DNA of 6,521 nucleotides from Methanolinea sp. SDB (GTDB lineage: Archaea > Halobacteriota > Methanomicrobia > Methanomicrobiales > Methanospirillaceae). Position 1 is the first letter of the stretch. Each line of letters opens with the position of its first letter. Below are positions 1 to 5,500 of the stretch, piece after piece. Where the stretch lies: positions 1 to 6,521 of the forward strand of contig LKUF01000337.1 of NCBI GenBank assembly GCA_001412335.1. The letters run 5' to 3'. The notes beneath the pieces were generated by a model. It did not search any database. It saw only the letters and a program-made list of their open reading frames with translations, and was not told the DNA's origin. The translations under genes were made by a program, and so were the position numbers.

Positions 1-1
1 G

Positions 2-337
2 GAACGCTGGAAAGACGTCGCCAGGCTCCGGGAACTTGGCCGTACGGCAACAGAGTATCTCACGATTGATCTCTGGGACGATGATAAGATGGTACGGCTT
101 GCTGCAGTAGAGGCCCTTGGATTGATCAGGGATTCAAGGGCATATGAACACCTTTTGCCGCTGCTCTCCGATGATGACCGTGATATCAGGTTCGCGACAG
201 CGGTGGCACTCGGAGAACTCGGGGATAAACGAGCAGTTATTCCCCTGGAAAAGGCTTGTGCTGACTCAAGCGGGTATGTCAGGGCCGCTGCCCTGGACTC
301 GATCCAGAAGTTGGGAACCCGAATGAATCCGGTATAG
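2..337 (+). CDS. HEAT-repeat (PBS lyase-type) domain protein, C-terminal part
   Basis: The frame is open from the first bases of the window to a TAG at 335-337, giving 111 residues; the real start lies upstream, so the ATG at 89 is probably internal. The visible part holds about three alpha-helical HEAT-like repeats of roughly 31 residues. Each has the pattern V/I-R-x-A-A-x-A-L-G-x-L/I-x-D-x-x-A followed by a second helix; examples are VRLAAVEALGLIRDSRA and IRFATAVALGELGDKRA, then a last half-repeat VRAAALDSIQKLG. Such repeats form solenoid scaffolds for protein contacts and are abundant in methanogens, often with no known partner. The missing N-terminal part might carry another domain that would define the function. 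It is convergent with the nitrogen genes and has no evident link to them. Family assignment is secure; function is unknown. Confidence 0.85.
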   Translation, partial: ERWKDVARLRELGRTATEYLTIDLWDDDKMVRLAAVEALGLIRDSRAYEHLLPLLSDDDRDIRFATAVALGELGDKRAVIPLEKACADSSGYVRAAALDSIQKLGTRMNPV

Positions 338-348
338 GCCAAATCGCC

Positions 349-356
349 TTTTTTTT
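349..356 (+). terminator. oligo-T terminator of the HEAT-repeat gene
   Basis: A run of eight T residues begins 12 bases after the TAG of the HEAT-repeat gene. Archaeal RNA polymerase terminates at U-rich tracts without needing a preceding hairpin, so this is a good candidate for the 3' end. Confidence 0.6.
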
Positions 357-389
357 ACAGGTCACACAATTCTCATCGAGACCTGTGAA
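354..389. repeat. inverted repeat / potential hairpin
   Basis: The perfect arms ACAGGTC (357-363) and GACCTGT (380-386) are separated by 16 bases. Three further outer positions can pair (one as G-T), giving a stem of about 10 bp. It directly abuts the T-run 349-356. It could protect or process the 3' end of the HEAT-repeat transcript, or stop read-through from glnK1 on the opposite strand. The role is not shown by the sequence. Confidence 0.45.
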
Positions 390-609
390 TACACGATGAA
401 AACGGCTGAGCCATTTTGATAGGAAAAGATCTCTTCATTGTTGAATGATACAAAGTATTTCGTATTCCCTGCTATATTCCATCCAGCCCGCATCCATCGG
501 TGCACGCCGTTGACTGAACAGGACATCACGCGGGGAGAGGAATGGAGTCTTTGTGAAGAGGGGTTGTTTTCGTTTTCGATCTCTCACGCAGGATGATAAC
601 GAGGTTTGG

Positions 610-614
610 AAAAA
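610..614 (-). terminator. possible oligo-T terminator of glnK1
   Basis: On the minus strand, TTTTT lies about 25 bases after the glnK1 stop codon, in a pyrimidine-rich stretch. It is short for an archaeal terminator and has no hairpin. It is the only candidate close to the stop. Confidence 0.3.
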
Positions 615-638
615 CGATAAAGGAGAGAATAAATGAGA

Positions 639-968
639 TCAGGTGGTCTCCTCGCCTGTACGGACTTTTATGGACCGCTCCACAGGGAGGAGAAAGATTC
701 TTCCGTCGCCGATCTTTCCGGTATACGCTGCATCACGAATTTTCTGGATGACCAGCCCGGCATCGGTATCACCGACGACGATATCTATCTCGATCTTTGG
801 GATGAGATCGACAGTCATCGTCCCACCCCGGTACTGGAGGGAGATTCCCTTCTGGTCCCCCCTTCCCATGACCTCCGATATGGTCATACCAAAGATCCCC
901 TCCACCTCGAGGGCCTTTTTGACAAATTCAAGTCTTTCAGGCCTGATTATCGCTTTTACCATCTTCAT
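639..968 (-). CDS. glnK: PII nitrogen regulatory protein GlnK (amtB-linked)
   Basis: This is a 109-residue PII-family signal protein, full length for the family. PII trimers bind ATP or ADP and 2-oxoglutarate; GlnK members plug the AmtB channel from the cytoplasm when nitrogen is plentiful. The T-loop spans about residues 37-55 with Q39 and K58 (2-oxoglutarate site) and R47, the residue that enters the AmtB pore in E. coli GlnK. The C-terminal PII signature TGKIGDGRIF is at 83-92, and R103 is conserved. The residue matching E. coli Tyr51, the uridylylation site, is Met51, so control by uridylylation is not expected. The ATG at 968 has a GGGGG ribosome site six bases upstream and lies 12 bases after the amtB stop, so the pair is surely co-transcribed. 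A second ATG two codons in is possible but leaves a poorer fit to the family N-terminus. NifI1/NifI2 is unlikely because there is no nif context and the T-loop is GlnK-like. Confidence 0.95.
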   Translation of the reverse strand: MKMVKAIIRPERLEFVKKALEVEGIFGMTISEVMGRGDQKGISLQYRGGTMTVDLIPKIEIDIVVGDTDAGLVIQKIRDAAYTGKIGDGRIFLLPVERSIKVRTGEETT

Positions 969-980
969 GGGATGCCCCCG

Positions 981-2177
981 CTATACGCGTTCTCCGTGCT
1001 GGGAGAGATCAAGGCCGACATACTCCTCCTGCTCACTGACACGAAGCCCAAGCGTCATGTCAACAAGTTTTGCCAGTACCAGTGTTACGACAAACGCGTA
1101 CACGAGGGCTGCAAGAGCTCCTGCCGCATTGGCAATGAACTGGTTGACGTTTCCTTCGATAAGTCCGGAAAAGCCCCCAATAGCCATAGCCGCAAATATG
1201 CCGGTAGCAATGGCTCCCCATAATCCGCCCACGCCGTGTACCGCCCAGGCATCAAGACTCTCATCCATCTTTCGCGAAAGGCGCCAGAGCATTGCACCGT
1301 AACAGAGGATTCCGGCGATTGCCCCGATCACCATTGCCGGAATGACACCCACATAGCCTGCAGCCGGTGTGATTGCCACAAGGCCTGCGACGGCTCCCGA
1401 GATCATTCCAAGCGAACTCGGTTTCCCACGCAGCCAGCTCACGCAGAGCCACGAGAGAGCTCCTGCTGCAGCCGAAGTATTCGTAACGAGAAATGCATTT
1501 ACCGCCAGCGAATTGGCCGCAAGGGCACTCCCGGCATTGAAGCCGAACCAGCCGAACCAGAGGAGGGCGGCCCCGAGCAGGGTCATGGGAATATTATGGG
1601 GTTCCATGCTGTATTCGCCAAACCCTGCCCTTTTTCCAATAACAAGAGCCACTGCAAGCGCCGCAAAACCGGAACTGATATGGACGACGGTGCCCCCCGC
1701 AAAGTCAAGGGATCCATAGGCCCCAGCCCAGCCGCCACCCCAGGCCCAGTGAGCAAGGGGATCGTATACCAGGGTTGTCCATAATAATGCAAATATGATG
1801 AATGATGAGAGTTTGACCCTCTCTGCAAACCCTGATGTCACTATGGCCATCGCTATAGCAGCAAAGACCATCTGGAACGCGACAAAGAGAAGGGGTGGAT
1901 ATCCGGCTTCTCCCGCCTCATTCGGTATCCCCGTGAGGCCGATATAGTCCAGGTTGCCTATGAATCCTCCGACATCCGATCCAAATGAGAGTGAATACCC
2001 AAACAGGACCCATTGTATGCTTACCAGTGCAAATACTATGAAGGCGAGTGCGACCATCGAGATGAAATTTTTCCTCCGGACAAGCCCTCCATAGAAAAAC
2101 CCGACCCCGGGTGTCATCAGCATGACCAGTGCGGTCGATATCAGAAGCCAGGAAGTAGTTCCCGTATCAAGTACCAT
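981..2177 (-). CDS. amtB: ammonium transporter Amt/AmtB
   Basis: This is a 398-residue integral membrane protein with about 11 hydrophobic helices. It conducts ammonium into the cell as a trimer. Key family residues are in place: the twin histidines H166 and H314, D158 in the signature DFAGGTVVHISSG (158-170), the periplasmic aromatic F105 in FQMVF, W146 in the WGGG motif, and F213 in WFGWFGFNAGSA. The cytoplasmic tail keeps the GLDLSQHGE motif (388-396) that couples to GlnK, but ends soon after it. No cleavable signal peptide is evident; the N-terminus enters the first helix directly. The start is supported by a GGTGG ribosome site four bases upstream and by a promoter about 85 bases upstream. 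The gene is the first of an amtB-glnK unit, the reverse of the usual bacterial order. Its promoter carries an NrpR-like dyad, suggesting induction by nitrogen limitation. Confidence 0.97.
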   Translation of the reverse strand: MVLDTGTTSWLLISTALVMLMTPGVGFFYGGLVRRKNFISMVALAFIVFALVSIQWVLFGYSLSFGSDVGGFIGNLDYIGLTGIPNEAGEAGYPPLLFVAFQMVFAAIAMAIVTSGFAERVKLSSFIIFALLWTTLVYDPLAHWAWGGGWAGAYGSLDFAGGTVVHISSGFAALAVALVIGKRAGFGEYSMEPHNIPMTLLGAALLWFGWFGFNAGSALAANSLAVNAFLVTNTSAAAGALSWLCVSWLRGKPSSLGMISGAVAGLVAITPAAGYVGVIPAMVIGAIAGILCYGAMLWRLSRKMDESLDAWAVHGVGGLWGAIATGIFAAMAIGGFSGLIEGNVNQFIANAAGALAALVYAFVVTLVLAKLVDMTLGLRVSEQEEYVGLDLSQHGERV

Positions 2178-2242
2178 CTTTCCACCAATTCCCCGATTGA
2201 TCTTTCCATTTCTCCTTTCATGTTCAGTTTGTCTGTGCAGTA

Positions 2243-2259
2243 GGAAGTATGGTTCTACC
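2243..2259 (-). promoter_or_regulatory. NrpR-like operator in the amtB promoter
   Basis: On the plus strand this reads GGAA-GTATGG-TTCTACC; read on the minus strand it also fits GGTA-N6-TACT. It begins right at the downstream edge of the TATA box and lies before the expected transcription start, a position that would block initiation. NrpR operators are described as GGAA-N6-TTCC in Methanococcus and GGTA-N5/6-TACC in Methanosarcina. Similar dyads lie at the same place in front of glnA and glnK2. Regulator identity is inferred. Confidence 0.6.
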
Positions 2260-2276
2260 TATTTATAATATTTTCG
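2260..2276 (-). promoter_or_regulatory. amtB-glnK promoter (BRE and TATA box)
   Basis: On the minus strand the sequence CGAAAATAT-TATAAATA gives a purine-rich BRE followed by a consensus archaeal TATA box (2267-2260). Transcription should start about 25 bases downstream, near 2238, leaving a leader of about 60 bases with a GGTGG ribosome site before the ATG at 2177. Confidence 0.7.
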
Positions 2277-2463
2277 TGCAACATGAAATTAAAATTAAAC
2301 AGGCGGACCAGACCAGATGGCAAAAGATCAATTCATGGGAAAATGCAATTTCAAAACAACCAGATAAGGATGACCAGGTTCTGGATCCCTGGCCAGCCTC
2401 TGGATATAGAAAAAGTGCGTCCGGAGAGAATGTTTTTTTGGGAGGCCGAAAAGCTTTTACATA
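2277..2463. other. spacer between glnK2 and the amtB promoter
   Basis: This AT-rich stretch follows the glnK2 stop codon and precedes the amtB promoter. On the minus strand it has several short T-runs (TTTTT at 2414-2410 and others) that could end the glnK2 transcript, but none is long. Weak 4-5 bp dyads around CCAGG/CCTGG at 2374-2396 do not make a convincing hairpin. No ORF here has a plausible ribosome site or family pattern. Confidence 0.5.
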
Positions 2464-2793
2464 TCAGACCTCCACTACACCTGTCCTGACTCTGGCAGAT
2501 TGTTCGATGGGAAGGACAAATATTCTTCCGTCACCAATTTTACTTGTTCTGCCACCTTCCTGGATTGCAGATACGACACGGTCCTCCATGTCGTCCTCGA
2601 GCACGATCTCGAGACTTACCTTGGGGAGGAGATCGACCGCGAGAATGCCCCCCCTGAACTGGATATCAAGGCCCTTTTGCTCGCCCCTGCCCATCACATG
2701 CTTCACAGTCATACCATAAACGCCCACATCCGCTAGGGATTTCTGGACAAACGCAAGTCTCTCTTCACGCACGATAGCGAAGATGATCTTCAT
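2464..2793 (-). CDS. glnK: second PII protein, GlnK paralogue
   Basis: This is a 109-residue PII protein, about 50% identical to the amtB-linked GlnK by my hand alignment and of identical length with no gaps. Trimeric PII proteins sense ATP/ADP and 2-oxoglutarate. Q39, R47 and K58 and the signature KIGDGRIF (85-92) are conserved. Differences from the other copy include E10 for Pro, F46 for Tyr at the T-loop, L51 where E. coli has the modified Tyr51, S84 for Gly and Q98 for Arg, so ligand response or target may differ. The ATG at 2793 has a GGAGAG ribosome site five bases upstream, which fixes the start. It is not paired with its own amt gene; it lies between glnA and the amtB-glnK unit, with its own promoter and NrpR-like dyad. 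It may regulate GlnA, AmtB, or form mixed trimers with GlnK1; this is not shown by sequence. Confidence 0.93.
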   Translation of the reverse strand: MKIIFAIVREERLAFVQKSLADVGVYGMTVKHVMGRGEQKGLDIQFRGGILAVDLLPKVSLEIVLEDDMEDRVVSAIQEGGRTSKIGDGRIFVLPIEQSARVRTGVVEV

Positions 2794-2953
2794 CTGAACT
2801 CTCCGTGAATCCTTTTACCGGTAATTCTTTCGGCTTTTCCAATCCGTTAAATACCATCTCAAATAAATCGGACTCTCCCTGCAGGTCGGATATAGGAAGC
2901 CAGCACATCATTACCCTGTCCTCTTCCCCGGGCTTTTGTTCAACCTTAACCAT
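2765..2953 (-). CDS. possible small protein upstream of and overlapping glnK2
   Basis: A 62-codon ORF begins at an ATG only a few bases after the predicted transcription start of the glnK2 promoter and ends with TGA 29 bases inside glnK2, in another frame. I do not recognise the product. It is acidic to neutral, has no membrane segment, and is built of PGEEDRVMMCWLPISDLQ followed by a likely helix (SDLFEMVFNGLEKP). Its composition looks protein-like rather than random. There is no ribosome site after the expected transcript start, so it would be read as a leaderless mRNA. Without it, glnK2 would have an unusually long leader of about 165 bases. Small proteins that act on GlnA or on GlnK-AmtB are known in Methanosarcina mazei, so the location is suggestive, but no homology is claimed. 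It could instead be a chance ORF in a leader. Confidence 0.45.
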   Translation of the reverse strand: MVKVEQKPGEEDRVMMCWLPISDLQGESDLFEMVFNGLEKPKELPVKGFTESSDEDHLRYRA

Positions 2954-2962
2954 ACAATGGAA

Positions 2963-2976
2963 GGAAGTTACCGTCC
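2963..2976 (-). promoter_or_regulatory. NrpR-like operator in the glnK2 promoter
   Basis: On the plus strand this is GGAA-GTTACC-GTCC, one mismatch from the GGAA-N6-TTCC operator form. It lies four bases downstream of the TATA box on the minus strand and just before the expected transcription start, the same placement as the dyads of amtB and glnA. Confidence 0.5.
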
Positions 2977-2980
2977 TATG

Positions 2981-2996
2981 TATATATAATTTATTG
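2981..2996 (-). promoter_or_regulatory. promoter of the small ORF/glnK2 unit (TATA box)
   Basis: On the minus strand ACAATAAATTATATATA contains a strong TATA element (about 2989-2981) directly after the glnA terminator. The expected start is near 2960, a few bases before the small ORF and about 165 bases before glnK2. A weaker TATTTAA at about 2854-2848 could serve glnK2 alone with a leader of about 30 bases. Confidence 0.6.
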
Positions 2997-3010
2997 TTTT
3001 TCGAAGAAGA

Positions 3011-3017
3011 AAAAAAA
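3011..3017 (-). terminator. oligo-T terminator of glnA
   Basis: Seven T residues immediately follow the glnA TAA on the minus strand, then a pyrimidine-rich CTTCTTC. This is typical of archaeal intrinsic termination and separates glnA from the glnK2 promoter that begins about 20 bases on. Confidence 0.6.
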
Positions 3018-4355
3018 TTAATAGGTGGCGAGGTACCGGTCGAGCTCCCATGGGTGGACCGTTGTCCGGTACGAATCCGTCTCCAGCTGGGCTATTGAAT
3101 TCAGGCCTTCCATGATGTGCGGGCCAAGGGCCTTTGAAACAACCTGGTCGCGGTTCAAGGCATCGGTTGCATCGAGCAGGCTTCCCGGAAGCATCTCGAT
3201 TCCCAGCTTTTTCCGTTCAGCGTCACTCAGGTGATAGATATTCACATCCGTGCTTTCAGGCGGTGCGATCTTGTTCCTGATGCCGTCGAGCCCCGCAGCA
3301 AGCATTGCTGCGAAGCAGAGGTACGGGTTGCATGTCGGGTCAGGACTCCTGAACTCCGCACGGGTGCTGTTGCCGCGTGCCGCAGGAACCCGTACAAGAG
3401 CGGACCGGTTCGAGGCGCTCCAAGAGATATAGACCGGCGCCTCGTACCCGGGAACCAGGCGTTTGTACGAATTGATGGTTGGATTGGCTACCCGCGTGAT
3501 GGCTTTTGCATGCCTGAGAAGCCCACCGATATAATACAATGCGGTATCTGATAGTTCCCTCTTTCCATCGGGATCATAAAACGCATTCTTCCCGTCCTTC
3601 ATGAGCGACATGTGCGTATGCATACCCGAGCCGTTGATCCCTCCGATCGGTTTTGCCATGAACGTGGCATGGAGGTTTCTCTTGAGTGCGAGTGTCTTTG
3701 TGGCGAACTTGAAGGTTATCACCCGGTCTGCAGTATCCAGTGCAGTGCTGTACTTGAAGTCGATCTCGTGCTGGCTCTCGGCGACTTCATGGTGTGAAGC
3801 CTCGATCTCAAAGCCCATCTGGGTCAATGCAAGGACAATATCTCTCCGTACATCTTCTGCGTAGTCTGTTGGTGCGAGATCGAAATATCCACCAAAATCC
3901 TGGAATGTGGTGCTTGGCCTCCCGTCAAGCATCTTGAAGAGGAAAAATTCCAGTTCAGGTCCGGTATTGTAGGTAAAGCCCATCTTTTCGGCTTCCTGGA
4001 TATTTTTCTTCAGAATATACCGGGGGTCCCCCTCGAACGGTTTATTTCCGTATGTATATACATCACAGATAAACCGTGCCACCCGGGCGTCTGACGGTCT
4101 CCAGGGTATGATGGAGTAGGTATTTGGATCCGGTTTCAAGAGCATATCTGACTCTTCAATCCGGGCAAACCCCTCGATGGAAGATCCATCAAACCAAATA
4201 CCATCAGTTAATGCTTTCTCTGCCTGTTCAACAGGAATTGCTACATTTTTTGGCATTCCCTGGATATCGGTGAACTGGAGCCGCAGGAATTTCACAAGGT
4301 CGGCATCAATTCGCGCCAGCATATCCGTGACGATATCTTTCGACATATGGAACAT
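3018..4355 (-). CDS. glnA: glutamine synthetase type I
   Basis: GlnA condenses ammonium and glutamate to glutamine using ATP. It is 445 residues from this start, or 442 from the second ATG at 4346, and works as a cytosolic dodecamer. Visible motifs, in order: FDGSSIEGF (55-63), metal-binding GPELEFFLF (132-140), SHHEVAESQHEID (187-199), the ATP signature KPIGGINGSGMHTHMS (235-250), NPTINSYKRLVPGYEAP (291-307) with flap glutamate E305, and RAEFRSPDP (332-340). The length and absence of the insertion typical of I-beta enzymes place it in type I-alpha, which is not adenylylated; methanogen enzymes of this class are reported to respond to 2-oxoglutarate and PII proteins. The start is uncertain: the TATA box predicts transcription from about 4350, past the first ATG, so the leaderless start MSKDIV at 4346 is more likely. 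The gene is divergent from the glutamate synthase genes and carries an NrpR-like dyad. Confidence 0.97.
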   Translation of the reverse strand: MFHMSKDIVTDMLARIDADLVKFLRLQFTDIQGMPKNVAIPVEQAEKALTDGIWFDGSSIEGFARIEESDMLLKPDPNTYSIIPWRPSDARVARFICDVYTYGNKPFEGDPRYILKKNIQEAEKMGFTYNTGPELEFFLFKMLDGRPSTTFQDFGGYFDLAPTDYAEDVRRDIVLALTQMGFEIEASHHEVAESQHEIDFKYSTALDTADRVITFKFATKTLALKRNLHATFMAKPIGGINGSGMHTHMSLMKDGKNAFYDPDGKRELSDTALYYIGGLLRHAKAITRVANPTINSYKRLVPGYEAPVYISWSASNRSALVRVPAARGNSTRAEFRSPDPTCNPYLCFAAMLAAGLDGIRNKIAPPESTDVNIYHLSDAERKKLGIEMLPGSLLDATDALNRDQVVSKALGPHIMEGLNSIAQLETDSYRTTVHPWELDRYLATY

Positions 4356-4365
4356 AGCTTCTACC
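4349..4365 (-). promoter_or_regulatory. NrpR-like operator in the glnA promoter
   Basis: On the plus strand this is GGAA-CATAGC-TTCTACC, sharing GGAA, a central G and TTCTACC with the amtB dyad at the same spacing. It lies between the TATA box and the expected start and covers the upstream candidate ATG (4353-4355), which further favours the start at 4346. Confidence 0.6.
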
Positions 4366-4371
4366 CAATCA

Positions 4372-4388
4372 TATTTATACTTAATTGA
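4372..4388 (-). promoter_or_regulatory. glnA promoter (TATA box)
   Basis: On the minus strand TATAAATA (4379-4372) follows a purine-rich CAATTAAG. Its centre is about 25 bases from position 4350, so transcription should start essentially at the coding region, giving a leaderless or near-leaderless mRNA. No ribosome site is seen before either candidate ATG, in agreement. Confidence 0.65.
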
Positions 4389-4417
4389 ACATACTTTCTG
4401 TCACAAGTTGGAATAAA
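4373..4417 (+). promoter_or_regulatory. probable promoter region of the glutamate synthase genes
   Basis: The 92-base divergent spacer must hold the plus-strand promoter. Two elements are possible: TATTTATA at 4372-4379, the same bases used by glnA on the other strand, which would start transcription near 4402, or the weaker GAATAAAT at 4411-4418, which would give a leader of only about 8 bases and exclude the ribosome site. The first fits better. No NrpR-like dyad is seen next to either on this side. Confidence 0.35.
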
Positions 4418-4438
4418 TCCCTCTTATCAATCTGATCT

Positions 4439-4443
4439 GTGAT
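4439..4443 (+). promoter_or_regulatory. ribosome binding site GTGAT that fixes the start of the amidotransferase gene
   Basis: GTGAT matches the 3' tail of archaeal 16S rRNA (complement of AGGAGGTGAT) and lies four bases before ATG 4448. The GTG at 4439 is in frame and could be mistaken for a start codon, but using it would put residues ahead of the catalytic cysteine. Confidence 0.6.
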
Positions 4444-4447
4444 AAAG

Positions 4448-5500
4448 ATGTGTGGCATTATAGGAGTAATCGACCGGTCCAGCCATAAAATGGATGGCTC
4501 CGGAATAAGAAGCGCTCTTGCGATGATGGACGAGCGGGGGAGCGGAGAAGGGGCCGGATATGTTGCATATGGAGCATTTCCGGAATTCAAGGACTATTAC
4601 GCGATACATGTCTTTTTTGACAATATCCACGAGATAAAGGATACCGTCGACCGCGAACTCTCCAAGTGGGGTGAGATAGTTCATGACGAGGAGATCCCGA
4701 CCTACGAACAGCCAAACCTGCGCAAGGTCCATACCCCGTGGAGGTATTTCTTCAGTCCTGATCCTCACCTTATGCCACGCAGCATGACCCCGGAAGATGA
4801 TATTGTCGCCCACCTGGTGATGAAGATCAACACCTCAATCGCAGGAGCCCTCGTCTACTCCTCTGGAAAGAATATCGCGCTCTTCAAGGCCTCGGGATGG
4901 CCGGAAGAGGTAGCGGATTTCTACCGCATAGAGGATTATGACGGATACATATGGCTTGGGCATAACCGGTACCCGACCAACACTCCCGGGTGGTGGGGCG
5001 GGGCGCATCCGTTCAACCTTTTGAACTGGAGTGTCGTCCACAATGGGGAGATCACCTCGTACGGAACCAACCGCCGGTACATCGAGAGTTACGGGTACAG
5101 GTGCACGATGTATACAGATACCGAGGTCGTCGCGTACCTCTTTGATCTCCTTGCCCGGAGACACGGGCTCACTCCCGGGATGACGGTCAAAGCTCTTGCC
5201 CCCCCGTTCTGGGACGAGATAGACTGCATGCCCAAAAAAGAGGAGTTTATCAACAGGGCGATCAGGATGGCATATGGTCCGGCCCTGATGAACGGGCCGT
5301 TTGCAATCATCGTTGCACGTCCCGACGCGATAATCGGGTTCACGGACCGGATCAAGCTCCGTCCGCTGGTGACAGGGGAACTCGGCTCCCGGCTCTTCAT
5401 CTCCAGCGAAGAGGCTGCAATACGGGTCATGGAGCCGGACGTAACAGATATCACCATGCCGCGGGCAGGAGAGCCGATCATCGGGAGGATCGTTGCATGA
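4448..5500 (+). CDS. glutamate synthase, glutamine amidotransferase subunit (class II)
   Basis: This 350-residue protein is the stand-alone glutaminase part of a split archaeal glutamate synthase. It hydrolyses glutamine and hands ammonia to the FMN subunit. It begins MCGIIGVID: Cys2 becomes the N-terminal nucleophile after removal of Met, which requires the ATG at 4448 rather than the in-frame GTG at 4439. Other class II (Ntn) motifs are GHNRYPTNTPGWWGGAHPF (171-189) with R174, the oxyanion segment VVHNGEI (196-202), and TDTEV (223-227); the later GPFAIIVA, DRIKLRPL and ISSEEAAI segments are typical of the glutamate synthase branch. A PurF or GlmS identity is excluded by the partner gene and by the lack of PRTase or SIS domains. 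The TGA overlaps the next ATG (ATGA), so the two subunits are translationally coupled and made in equal amounts. Divergent from glnA, it completes a GS-GOGAT pair. Confidence 0.93.
   Translation: MCGIIGVIDRSSHKMDGSGIRSALAMMDERGSGEGAGYVAYGAFPEFKDYYAIHVFFDNIHEIKDTVDRELSKWGEIVHDEEIPTYEQPNLRKVHTPWRYFFSPDPHLMPRSMTPEDDIVAHLVMKINTSIAGALVYSSGKNIALFKASGWPEEVADFYRIEDYDGYIWLGHNRYPTNTPGWWGGAHPFNLLNWSVVHNGEITSYGTNRRYIESYGYRCTMYTDTEVVAYLFDLLARRHGLTPGMTVKALAPPFWDEIDCMPKKEEFINRAIRMAYGPALMNGPFAIIVARPDAIIGFTDRIKLRPLVTGELGSRLFISSEEAAIRVMEPDVTDITMPRAGEPIIGRIVA

Larger units (their letters stand above)
338..638. other. intergenic region between convergent genes
   Basis: About 300 bases lie between the stop codons of the HEAT-repeat gene and glnK1. 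Apart from the T-run and hairpin at the left end and a short A-run at 610-614, I see no ORF with a plausible ribosome site, no tRNA cloverleaf, no tandem repeats and no clear promoter. Short AT-rich patches near 449-475 are not organised as a TATA box in front of a gene. Confidence 0.6.

Noticed and set aside
639..968. Reading the PII genes as nifI1/nifI2 of a nif operon
   Set aside because: There are no nifH/D/K genes nearby, the T-loops are of GlnK type with QxRGG, and one copy follows amtB directly.
633..1302. Long plus-strand ORFs of 196 and 219 codons opposite glnK1 and amtB
   Set aside because: They lie antisense to two certain genes, are rich in Ser, Pro, Arg and Cys as shadow frames usually are, and show no family motif.
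1236..1784. Plus-strand ORF of 182 codons opposite amtB
   Set aside because: It mirrors the GC-rich codons of the transporter, is rich in Cys, His and Arg, and lacks a ribosome site or recognisable domain.
2374..2396. Dyads CCAGG/CCTGG and CTGG/CCAG in the glnK2-amtB spacer, as a terminator or riboswitch
   Set aside because: Stems are only 4-5 bp, mutually exclusive, and not followed by a long T-run on the minus strand; no known glutamine or other riboswitch pattern could be recognised.
2249..2736. Plus-strand ORFs in the spacer and opposite glnK2
   Set aside because: Most of their length is antisense to glnK2; the parts in the spacer have no ribosome site and no protein-like pattern.
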